The notes under the pieces were generated by a model. It did not search any database. It saw only the letters and a list, made by a program, of their open reading frames with translations, and was not told where the DNA came from. The translations under genes and the position numbers were made by a program. This document shows, piece by piece, positions 1-6,175 of a stretch of 9,832 bases of DNA; the stretch's first letter is position 1; each line of letters begins with the position of its first letter. Source of the stretch: an uncultured bacterium (GTDB lineage Bacteria > Bacillota > Clostridia > Oscillospirales > Ruminococcaceae). The stretch covers positions 1-9,832 of the forward strand of contig CAJMLQ010000109.1 of NCBI GenBank assembly GCA_905214265.1, given 5' to 3'.

Positions 1-2337
1 ATCCAGGACGGCGCGGGCGTCCTCTGCCTCCCGGCGGGCGGCGGCGATTTTCTGGCCGCTCTGGGCCTTCTGCCGCTCCAGCTCCTCCCGACGGGAGGTG
101 AGCTGGGACTGGTTCTGCTGGTAGCGCCTGCGGTCGCCCTCAAAGCGGATTTGATCCTCACCGGCGGTGATCTGCTCGGCCCGGATGCCCTCGATGTGGG
201 CGGCCAGAGAAGCGATCTCCTTCCCTAACTCCGCGGCCCGACCGTCCAGAACGGCTTTCTGGGACTTCAGCTGCTCCGCTTCCGCCTGCAGGGCGGCGGT
301 CTCGTTTTTCCGGCTGAGAATTCCGGCGTTTTTGGCCGCCGAGCCGCCGGTGAAGCTGCCGCCCACGTTGACCTGCTGGCCGTCCAGGGTGACGATGCGG
401 AATTTGTAGCCGTACTTCCGGGAGATGGCGATGGCCGTGTCCAAGTCCTCCACTACAGCGACGCGGCCCAGCAAAAACCGCACGACACCCTCGTAGCGCG
501 AGTCCGCCTGAACCAGGTCCGAGGCCACGGCCACGAAGCCGCCGTAGCGGTCCAGCCCCGGCTCGTTCAGCATACTCCCCTTCACCGAAGTCAGGGGAAG
601 GAAGGTGGCGCGGCCTGCCTTCTGCTCAGAAAGTAGGCGGATGCCGGCCTTGGCGGCGGCTTCGTCCTCCACCACGATATTCTGGAGAGCGCCGCCCAGG
701 GCGGTCTCCACGGCTATGGCGTATTCCGGCTTCACGTCCAGAATCTGGGTCACCGTGCCCAGGACTCCCCGGAGGGCGCCATTTTTCGCCGCCCGCATGA
801 CAGCTTTGACGCTGTAGTTAAAGCCCTCCATGTTCTGTTCCAGATCGGTGAGGAGCTTGGCGCGCTGGAGTTTCTCCTTCACGGCCAGATCCAGGCGCTG
901 CTGCTCGGCGGCCAGCTCCGCCTGCTTTTGGCGGCGGGCAGAGAGCTTAAGCTCGTAGCCCTTCCGGGCGTTTTCCAGGGAGGCTTTCTTTTCGGCGATC
1001 TCCGTCAGAAGGCCGTCAATGCCGTCCATGGTCTCCCGTTCGGAATCCAGCTGGGCAGCCAGGGAGGCAATCTCGCCCTCCATGCCGGAAAGCCGGGTCT
1101 CCTCGTCGGCGGCGGCGTTTTCCCGGGTGAGAATCAGCATATTCTGACGGGAGATCTCCAGGGCGATGCGGTTGACCTGGGCGTTTGCTTCCTCCAGCTT
1201 GCCGCTGTAGCCGGCCTGCTCCTGGGAGAGGGCCAGCAGCTCCTGCTGCCGCTCCTCCACCTCCCGGCGCAGGGCCTCGCCCTCGTCTTCCAACATGGCC
1301 TTTTCCGTTTCCCTCCGGGCGGCCTCCTCCTCCCGGCGGACAGAGGATTCTTCCAGAGCGGCCAGTTCGCTGTCCAGACGGGAAAGGGTCTCCCCATTGT
1401 GGCGGATGTCGTTTTCCCGGACGGCGATCTCGCTTTTCAGATCGCCGATGCGGTTCTGGAGGTTCTGCTTGATGCTCTGGCACTCCTCGCTCTGAGTCAG
1501 ACAGGCCTGCATCCGCTTGTAGACCTCCTGGATCTGCTCCTCCAATCCTTGAATCTCCCGGGACAGGTGCTCGTCCTCTCCCTTGGCGATAAGGTATTTC
1601 TGCTCCTGCTCCCGGAGGGCGGCCTGGTATTTTTCCAGGGTCAGCAGCCAGAGAGAAACCTCCAGCACCTTTTTCCGTTCCGACAGTTCCAAAAACTCCC
1701 GGGCCTTTTCCGACTGGATCCGCAGAGGCTCCACCCGGCCCTCCAGCTCGGCGAGAATGTCGTAAAGCCGGGTCAGGTTCTCCTGAGCCCCGGCCAGCTT
1801 CCGCTCCGCCTCAGCCTTACGGTAGCGGTACTTGGAGATGCCCGCCGCCTCCTCAAAAATCTCCCGCCGCTCGCCGGATTTGGCGCTGATGATCTCGGCG
1901 ATCTTGCCCTGGCCGATCATGGAGTAGCCGTCCCGGCCCAAGCCGGTGTCCATGAACAGCTCGTTGATGTCCCGCAGCCGCACCGGAGCGCCGTTGATGG
2001 CGTACTCGCTCTCGCCGGAGCGATAATAGCGCCGGGTGATGGTCACCTCGTCCGCGTCAAAGGCCAGGGAGCGGTCAGCGTTGTCAAAGGTCAGGGAGAC
2101 CGCAGCGAAGCCCTGGGGCTTCCGGGAAGCGGTGCCCAAAAAGATGACGTCCTCCATCTTTTCACCCCGGAGGGTTTTCGTGGACTGCTCCCCCAAAACC
2201 CAGCGCATGGCGTCGGAGAGGTTGCTTTTCCCGCTGCCGTTGGGGCCGACCACGGCGGTCAACCCTTTGTTGAAGCGGACGACGGTCTTGTCGGGAAAGG
2301 ACTTGAAGCCCTGCATTTCCAGCGATTTTAAGAACAT
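1..2337 (-). CDS. smc: Chromosome segregation protein SMC, N-terminal 779 residues (3' end outside window)
   Basis: SMC is the ATPase of bacterial condensin; with ScpA and ScpB it compacts and resolves the nucleoid. Reading from ATG 2337 the frame stays open to base 1. The head half-domain carries Walker A GPNGSGKS (residues 31-38) after a typical beta-strand start (MFLKSLEMQGFKSF), and the Q-loop IGQGKIAEI (Q143). A long charged, Glu/Gln/Arg-rich coiled coil fills about residues 170-510. The hinge spans about 515-665 and includes RGVLGTVTQIL and the usual GGSFTGGS end. The returning coiled coil then begins. The family is about 1,190 aa, so the ABC signature, Walker B and D-loop lie beyond the window and cannot be checked. 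The start is supported by AAAGGA at 2350-2345, seven bases upstream, and by the conserved N-terminus. It is the last gene of the rnc-radical SAM-smc run and may also have its own promoter in the AT-rich gap before it. Confidence 0.97.
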   Translation of the reverse strand, partial: MFLKSLEMQGFKSFPDKTVVRFNKGLTAVVGPNGSGKSNLSDAMRWVLGEQSTKTLRGEKMEDVIFLGTASRKPQGFAAVSLTFDNADRSLAFDADEVTITRRYYRSGESEYAINGAPVRLRDINELFMDTGLGRDGYSMIGQGKIAEIISAKSGERREIFEEAAGISKYRYRKAEAERKLAGAQENLTRLYDILAELEGRVEPLRIQSEKAREFLELSERKKVLEVSLWLLTLEKYQAALREQEQKYLIAKGEDEHLSREIQGLEEQIQEVYKRMQACLTQSEECQSIKQNLQNRIGDLKSEIAVRENDIRHNGETLSRLDSELAALEESSVRREEEAARRETEKAMLEDEGEALRREVEERQQELLALSQEQAGYSGKLEEANAQVNRIALEISRQNMLILTRENAAADEETRLSGMEGEIASLAAQLDSERETMDGIDGLLTEIAEKKASLENARKGYELKLSARRQKQAELAAEQQRLDLAVKEKLQRAKLLTDLEQNMEGFNYSVKAVMRAAKNGALRGVLGTVTQILDVKPEYAIAVETALGGALQNIVVEDEAAAKAGIRLLSEQKAGRATFLPLTSVKGSMLNEPGLDRYGGFVAVASDLVQADSRYEGVVRFLLGRVAVVEDLDTAIAISRKYGYKFRIVTLDGQQVNVGGSFTGGSAAKNAGILSRKNETAALQAEAEQLKSQKAVLDGRAAELGKEIASLAAHIEGIRAEQITAGEDQIRFEGDRRRYQQNQSQLTSRREELERQKAQSGQKIAAARREAEDARAVLD

Positions 2338-2367
2338 GGTTTCATCCTTTCTCGAAAAATTGTCTAT

Positions 2368-2388
2368 TTTTATACATCAAGTATAAAA
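2368..2388 (-). repeat. AT-rich inverted repeat upstream of smc
   Basis: On the minus strand TTTTATAC, five bases (TTGAT), then GTATAAAA form a perfect 8-bp inverted repeat. It lies in the 59-bp gap between the radical SAM stop and the smc start, the only clearly AT-rich stretch in the window. It could be a weak RNA hairpin, an operator for a dimeric repressor, or part of a promoter. It is unlikely to be an intrinsic terminator, because the stem has only two G/C positions and no T-run follows directly. Confidence 0.5.
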
Positions 2389-2396
2389 TCATTGAA
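2369..2396 (-). promoter_or_regulatory. Possible smc promoter
   Basis: A TATAAA hexamer at 2374-2369 fits a sigma-A -10 box in five of six positions. TTCAAT at 2396-2391 is a poor -35 box, matching three of six, with a 16-base spacer. The -10 lies inside the second arm of the palindrome, so a protein bound there could block it. This rests on base composition and weak matches only; smc may simply be read through from rnc and the radical SAM gene. Confidence 0.25.
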
Positions 2397-3416
2397 TTAT
2401 GTCGATTTTTGCAGGCTTTTCGGAGAAATCCGCAGCTCTCCCGCCGCCAGCGCGGCATCGGACCGGAGCTTCAGTCGGTATCCCTGCGCCTCGGCCCAGC
2501 GGAGGTTTTCCCGCTTCTGGCCCGCTGCCTTGGAGAGCTCCCGGGGCGCGGTGAACAGCTCCAGGGCCGTGCCTGGCGAATATTTTCCCAGCTCTGCCGC
2601 CAGCTTTTCCCGGTACAGGCGACCTTCGCACAACTCCCGAAAGGCCGGATGATAGGCCCCGGCAATCAGCTTTTCCTCCAGGCTCCGGGATGCGTGGAGC
2701 CCCACCCGGATGACCCGGATCCCCGCCGCCTCAAACCGCGGGAGCACGTGGGCGACCCAATCCACGGCTTCATCCGTGGTCAGAGGTGTGTAAAGGCGTT
2801 CTCTTGTCAGCCGTTCCAGCTCCGTCCCCCGCAGAACCACCGTGGGATAAATCCGCAAGGTGTCCGGCTTCAGCTGAAGGACCTCCTCCACCGTCCTCTC
2901 CCAGATTTTCCGGCTGTCTCCGGGCAGGCCAACCATGATTTGCAGGCCTAGGGAAAACCCATACCGGCTCTCCTGGATGACAGCGCAGGCGCGCCGGACG
3001 TCCTCCGCCGTGTGGCCCCTGCCGTTCTGGGACAAAACCCCATCGTCCAGGCTCTGAGCCCCCAGCTCGATAGCCGTGACGCCGTAGGCACCCAACAGCT
3101 CCAGCACCTTCGGCGAGATGCCGTCGGGCCGGGTAGAGATCCGGATACCCGTACAGGCCTTTGCCTTTACATATGGTTCCGCCGCCTGAAGGAATGTCTC
3201 CATCTCCGCCTGGGGAATGCAGGTAAAGCTGCCCCCGAAAAAGGCGATCTCTGTGCTGGCAGGATCGGGCTCCCGGGAAAAGGCCTCTTTCAGCAGGGTG
3301 GAGACCTCCTCCGGCGTCACAGGCTTTTCCGTGCCGGAAATGCTCCGCTGATCACAGAAGGAGCAGGCGTGGGGGCAGCCCAGATGGGGGATAAAAATTG
3401 CGATGTTCCCGTGCAT
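2397..3416 (-). CDS. Elp3-like radical SAM protein without acetyltransferase domain
   Basis: A 339-residue radical SAM protein. The [4Fe-4S] cluster motif is CPHACSFC (Cys14, Cys18, Cys21; spacing CX3CX2C, followed by DQ). Later blocks resemble the Elp3/YhcC branch: FFGGSFT (59-65), STRPDGI (94-100), MVGLPGD (161-167) and RIYPTVVLRGTELE (188-201). Full Elp3 acetylates or carboxymethylates tRNA wobble uridines through a C-terminal GNAT domain of about 150 aa. Here the protein stops after about 100 divergent residues, so that activity is not expected and the substrate is unknown. The start is fixed by the cysteine motif only 13 residues in. The TGA of rnc overlaps this ATG by one base (TGATG), and I see no good Shine-Dalgarno, so translation probably depends on ribosomes finishing rnc. 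From memory, such genes recur between rnc and smc in Clostridia. Family is confident; function is not. Confidence 0.9.
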   Translation of the reverse strand: MHGNIAIFIPHLGCPHACSFCDQRSISGTEKPVTPEEVSTLLKEAFSREPDPASTEIAFFGGSFTCIPQAEMETFLQAAEPYVKAKACTGIRISTRPDGISPKVLELLGAYGVTAIELGAQSLDDGVLSQNGRGHTAEDVRRACAVIQESRYGFSLGLQIMVGLPGDSRKIWERTVEEVLQLKPDTLRIYPTVVLRGTELERLTRERLYTPLTTDEAVDWVAHVLPRFEAAGIRVIRVGLHASRSLEEKLIAGAYHPAFRELCEGRLYREKLAAELGKYSPGTALELFTAPRELSKAAGQKRENLRWAEAQGYRLKLRSDAALAAGELRISPKSLQKST

Positions 3417-4099
3417 CAGGCTTCGTCGTGGTAGCCCATGAGGAGCAGCGCCTCATGGGCGGCGTTCTGTTCCGCCTGCTTTTTGGAGCTGCCGGCGCCT
3501 TTTCCAATGACGTTGGAGTTCAAAAGCACCTCGGCGGTGAAGACCTTGGCGTGATCCGGACCGTGCTCATCCACCAGGACGTATTCCACCCGTTCCTCCC
3601 GGTTCTGCTGGATGATCTCTTGGAGAGCGGTCTTGTAATCGGCCAGCTTGTTCTGTCGCCGGACGTCCAGATCCCGGGGGATAAAGCCCAGCACAAAGGC
3701 CTGGGCGGCCTCGTAGCCGCCGTCGATGTACATGGCCGCGATCAGCGCCTCAAACGCGTCGGCCAGGATAGAAGGGCGCTCCCGGCCGCCGGTCATCTCC
3801 TCCCCTTTGCCCAGGCGAAGGTATTTTCCCAAGCCGATCTGGGCGGCAAAGCCGTCCAGGGCCTTCTCGCAGACCAGGCTGGCCCGGAGCTTGGTCAGTT
3901 CCCCCTCAGGCAGGTCCTTATAAGTGAGGAACAGATAACGGGCCACGATGACCGACAGCACCGAATCCCCCAGAAATTCCAGCCGCTCGTTGTTGCGGCC
4001 GTGTTTTTTCCCTTCGTTGGCAAAGGAAGAGTGGGTCAGGGCCTGCTCCAGCAGTTGAGGATTCCGGAAGGTATAACCGATTTTTTCTTCGAGTTCCAA
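3416..4099 (-). CDS. rnc: Ribonuclease III
   Basis: RNase III cuts double-stranded RNA during rRNA processing and mRNA turnover, acting as a Mg2+-dependent homodimer. The 227-aa length is typical. The signature NERLEFLGDSVL spans residues 37-48. The expected acidic residues E38, E41, D45, E65, D114 and E117 are all present, at the same numbers as in the E. coli enzyme. The catalytic domain runs to about residue 145. A double-stranded-RNA-binding domain follows (about 153-222), ending with GKGAGSSKKQAEQNAAHEAL. Translation starts at TTG (4099-4097), not ATG: an AAGGAG sits eight bases upstream, and the next Met codon is residue 102, beyond most of the catalytic residues. The start lies 18 bp after plsX and the TGA overlaps the next gene's ATG. 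In many Firmicutes acpP sits between plsX and rnc; here it does not. Confidence 0.97.
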   Translation of the reverse strand: MELEEKIGYTFRNPQLLEQALTHSSFANEGKKHGRNNERLEFLGDSVLSVIVARYLFLTYKDLPEGELTKLRASLVCEKALDGFAAQIGLGKYLRLGKGEEMTGGRERPSILADAFEALIAAMYIDGGYEAAQAFVLGFIPRDLDVRRQNKLADYKTALQEIIQQNREERVEYVLVDEHGPDHAKVFTAEVLLNSNVIGKGAGSSKKQAEQNAAHEALLLMGYHDEA

Positions 4100-4107
4100 G
4101 AGAAACG

Positions 4108-4113
4108 CTCCTT
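4108..4113 (-). promoter_or_regulatory. Ribosome-binding site fixing the TTG start of rnc
   Basis: AAGGAG on the minus strand, eight bases before the TTG at 4099, within the 18-bp plsX-rnc gap. No ATG or GTG lies at a usable distance, so this site decides the start. Confidence 0.85.
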
Positions 4114-4117
4114 CTTG

Positions 4118-5128
4118 TCATTCTGCGGAAGCCGCAGCGGGTTTCATAGCCTGGACGGCCCGCTCGATCTCCCCGGTCAGATCGGACTGGGTGAAATCCC
4201 GGGCCTGGCGGATGGCGTTCTTGATGGCCTTGGCGTTGGAGCTGCCGTGAGCCTTGATGACCGGCTTGGTAATGCCCAGCAGCGGCGCGCCGCCGTATTC
4301 GGTGTAGTCCATAGACTTTTTGAACGCCTTGATCTTGCTCATGACCAGCGCCCCGGCCAGGGTGCCGGATACGCCGGTGAACATCCCCTTCACCTTTTTG
4401 GCGAACATGGAGCCCAAGCCCTCGGTGAGCTTCAGGATCACGTTTCCGGTAAAGCCGTCGGCCACCGCCACGTCCACTGCGCCGCCGGGGATCTCCCGGG
4501 CTTCCACGTTTCCGGCAAAGCGGATGGGGGCGTCCTTCAAAAGCCGCAGGGCTTCGATCTGGGTCTCGCCGCCCTTGGTCTCCTCGGAGCCGATGTTGAC
4601 CAATCCCACCCGGGGGCTTTCCACCCCCTGGACCTTCTGCATGTAAAGGCTGCCCATGACGCCGAACTGGCAGAGGGCTTCCGGCCGGCACTCGATGTTG
4701 GCGCCGGCGTCCATCAGGAGGTAGCAGCCGCTGATGGTGGGGATGACTGTGGCCAACCCAGCCCGTTTGACCCCCTTGATACGCTTGAGCAGGAAGGTCG
4801 CGCCCACGACGATGGCGCCCGTGGAGCCGCCGCTGACAAAGGCGTCGCCCTTTCCCTCCCGGACCAGTCCAAAGGCCGCCGCCATGGAGCAGTCCGCCTT
4901 TTCCTTGAGGATGGAGGAGGGGTCGTCCTCCATGGTGATGACACCGGGGGCATGGACGATCTCGATCCCCTGCAGGGAGATCGCGTTGTCTGCCGCCGTC
5001 TTCCGCAAAACAGCCTCATCGCCGGTGACGATGAGTTCCACGCCGTATTCCTTCACAGCCAGGGCGCAGCCCTGAAGCACGGCCAGGGGGGCGTTGTCGC
5101 CGCCGAAGCCATCCACTACGATTTTCAT
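4118..5128 (-). CDS. plsX: Phosphate acyltransferase PlsX
   Basis: PlsX turns acyl-ACP and inorganic phosphate into acyl-phosphate, which PlsY uses to acylate glycerol-3-phosphate at the start of phospholipid synthesis. It is a peripheral membrane enzyme. The 336 residues match the family length. Visible blocks are the N-terminal MKIVVDGFGGDNAP, SGGSTGAIVVGA (99-110, a variant of the usual SAGNTGA), LMDAGAN (138-144), GLVNIGSEETKG (175-186), ADGFTGNVILK (223-233) and YGGAPLLGI (278-286). The frame is open 50 codons further upstream to an ATG at 5278, but that extension overlaps the acetyltransferase gene and lacks family similarity. ATG 5128 has AAGGAG nine bases upstream and starts at the conserved motif. 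It sits 19 bp after the GNAT gene and 18 bp before rnc, consistent with one transcript. No fapR or acpP is adjacent. Confidence 0.97.
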   Translation of the reverse strand: MKIVVDGFGGDNAPLAVLQGCALAVKEYGVELIVTGDEAVLRKTAADNAISLQGIEIVHAPGVITMEDDPSSILKEKADCSMAAAFGLVREGKGDAFVSGGSTGAIVVGATFLLKRIKGVKRAGLATVIPTISGCYLLMDAGANIECRPEALCQFGVMGSLYMQKVQGVESPRVGLVNIGSEETKGGETQIEALRLLKDAPIRFAGNVEAREIPGGAVDVAVADGFTGNVILKLTEGLGSMFAKKVKGMFTGVSGTLAGALVMSKIKAFKKSMDYTEYGGAPLLGITKPVIKAHGSSNAKAIKNAIRQARDFTQSDLTGEIERAVQAMKPAAASAE

Positions 5129-5137
5129 TCCGCCACT

Positions 5138-5143
5138 CTCCTT
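5138..5143 (-). promoter_or_regulatory. Ribosome-binding site deciding the plsX start
   Basis: AAGGAG on the minus strand, nine bases before ATG 5128. It supports the short 336-aa form over the 386-residue open frame that begins inside the upstream gene. Confidence 0.8.
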
Positions 5144-5147
5144 ACGA

Positions 5148-5726
5148 TCAAGCGTTCCAAAATTCTTCAAACTTTTCCTGGTCCAGCCGGAAGGTGAGTC
5201 CATCATAGGTCCCGCCCCGGACCTGACAGACCCCCAGTTTTCGCCGGTATTCAGCAAAGCCCAGCTTTTCCGCCGCACGGATCATCCGCAGGTTCCCGCT
5301 CCAGGTCTGGGTGAAGATCTCCTCCTCCCCCTGTCCCAGCAGGTAACGGATAAAAGCCGCCAGCGCCCGGCTTCCGGTGCCGCCTCGGGCATCCGGTTCG
5401 CAGATATCGATGCCCACGGTAGTGTTGCCCGCGCCGTTGGTGATAGAGCAGTCTTCATCAATGGAATAGGAGGAGACCCAGCCCACATGCCGTCCATTCG
5501 CCAGACAAACCTCAAAGCCGTCCCGCCGGGCATCTCCTGCCGGAACCGCCTGAAGCCAGCCCTTCATTCGTTCCCGGTAGGCGGCTTCGTCAAAAGGGTC
5601 TTTCCGCTTCCAAGGGGCGTCCCATTCCTTCCAGTCGGTTTCCACCGTATTCCAACGGATATAGTCCTCACAGTCCTCCGGGATCATATCCCGGAGGATG
5701 ACTTTCTCATCCTGGTATGCGATCAT
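5148..5726 (-). CDS. GNAT-family N-acetyltransferase, RimJ/RimL-like
   Basis: A 192-residue protein with the GCN5-related acetyltransferase fold, expected to move acetyl from acetyl-CoA to an amine. The N-terminus (KVILRDMIPEDCEDYIRW) is the usual beta1-alpha1 of the RimJ/RimL type. The acetyl-CoA pyrophosphate loop is ARGGTGS (113-119), after a hydrophobic strand VGIDICEP (104-111). A NLRMIRAAEKLGF block (145-157) matches the family's conserved Asn...GF helix. The acceptor cannot be read from sequence: ribosomal-protein N-termini, small molecules and antibiotics are all used by relatives. ATG 5726 was chosen over an upstream in-frame ATG at 5963 because it has GGAGGA six bases before it, overlaps the lipoprotein stop as ATGA, and begins at the conserved fold; the upstream 79 residues are low-complexity Arg/Gly. 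Coupling to the lipoprotein suggests co-expression. A strong hairpin lies within codons 10-18. Confidence 0.88.
   Translation of the reverse strand: MIAYQDEKVILRDMIPEDCEDYIRWNTVETDWKEWDAPWKRKDPFDEAAYRERMKGWLQAVPAGDARRDGFEVCLANGRHVGWVSSYSIDEDCSITNGAGNTTVGIDICEPDARGGTGSRALAAFIRYLLGQGEEEIFTQTWSGNLRMIRAAEKLGFAEYRRKLGVCQVRGGTYDGLTFRLDQEKFEEFWNA
5674..5698 (-). repeat. 11-bp perfect inverted repeat within the 5' end of the GNAT gene
   Basis: On the minus strand TCCTCCGGGAT and ATCCCGGAGGA flank a three-base loop, ATG, which is the Met14 codon. In mRNA it would be a stable GC-rich hairpin 29-53 bases into the coding sequence. It could slow early ribosomes, or be a by-product of the codons for LRDMIPED. 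No T-run follows, so it is not a terminator. Confidence 0.6.
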
Positions 5727-6175
5727 TTCACGTCCTCCGTTTCGACGGTCAGTTCCGCGCTGCCCTTGGCCTCCAGCCCCACGGATTTCAGCCGCCATTT
5801 TCCCCCGGTCAGGACGATTTCCGTATCGAGATCGCCGCTTCCCTCCAAAAGGATGGTCACGGTATCGTCTGGCGATATGAGGGCCAACTTCCAGTCCCCC
5901 TCTTCGATGTCCGCAGAGCAGAACAGCTCCAATTCGGTCCCATCCTTTACCGTTTTGCTCCAAATGGTGTCGCTACCGGTAAAGGATCCGAAGGATTCGC
6001 TGTACAAATTTCCGGAGTGGTCCGCGAGATGTTTGACATAAAAATACGTGTCACTCTGCCGGGCAATTTCTTCATCGTTGCCGTATACAACCCTCTGAGC
6101 CGCGGAGGGGCCGCAGCCAGTGAGACAGAAGCAGAGGACTGTTCCTGCCAGAGCCGTGCAGATCTTTCGTTTCAT
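5723..6175 (-). CDS. Small lipoprotein of unknown function
   Basis: A 150-residue exported protein. The N-terminus is a lipoprotein signal peptide: MKRK, a hydrophobic core (ICTALAGTVLCFCL) and lipobox LTGC with the modified Cys at 21. The mature protein should be anchored to the outer face of the membrane. It has no further membrane segment. The C-terminal 85 residues alternate as beta strands (ELELFCSADI, DWKLALIS, TVTILLE, GKWRLKSVG, GSAELTVET), suggesting a small beta-sandwich like those in other Clostridia lipoproteins. I do not recognise a named family. ATG 6175 shares one base with the trmFO stop (TAATG) and has GGAGG eight bases upstream; the in-frame ATG at 6190 overlaps that site and is unlikely to be used. 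The stop overlaps the GNAT start as ATGA. The neighbours give no functional clue, since trmFO and plsX are cytoplasmic or peripheral housekeeping enzymes. Confidence 0.85.
   Translation of the reverse strand: MKRKICTALAGTVLCFCLTGCGPSAAQRVVYGNDEEIARQSDTYFYVKHLADHSGNLYSESFGSFTGSDTIWSKTVKDGTELELFCSADIEEGDWKLALISPDDTVTILLEGSGDLDTEIVLTGGKWRLKSVGLEAKGSAELTVETEDVK
5733..5738 (-). promoter_or_regulatory. Ribosome-binding site of the GNAT gene, inside the lipoprotein gene
   Basis: GGAGGA on the minus strand, six bases before ATG 5726 and within the last codons of the lipoprotein gene. It decides between this start and the in-frame ATG at 5963. Confidence 0.75.

Noticed and set aside
928..2331. A 467-codon plus-strand open frame opposite smc
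   Set aside because: Its Leu/Gly/Gln-rich composition is that of a mirror of SMC coiled-coil codons; smc is unbroken on the other strand.
3398..5197. A 599-codon open frame on the plus strand opposite rnc and plsX
   Set aside because: It is antisense to two genes with clear family motifs and shows no recognisable domain. Long antisense frames are expected where GC-rich third codon positions avoid stops.
5129..5278. N-terminal extension of plsX to ATG 5278
   Set aside because: The extra 50 residues overlap the acetyltransferase gene and precede the conserved MKIVVDGFGGD start, which has its own ribosome-binding site.
2397..5726. Idea that the separate GNAT protein replaces the missing acetyltransferase half of the Elp3-like radical SAM protein
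   Set aside because: The GNAT gene is RimJ/RimL-like, two genes away, and shows no Elp3-type KAT features; shared transcription alone is too weak.
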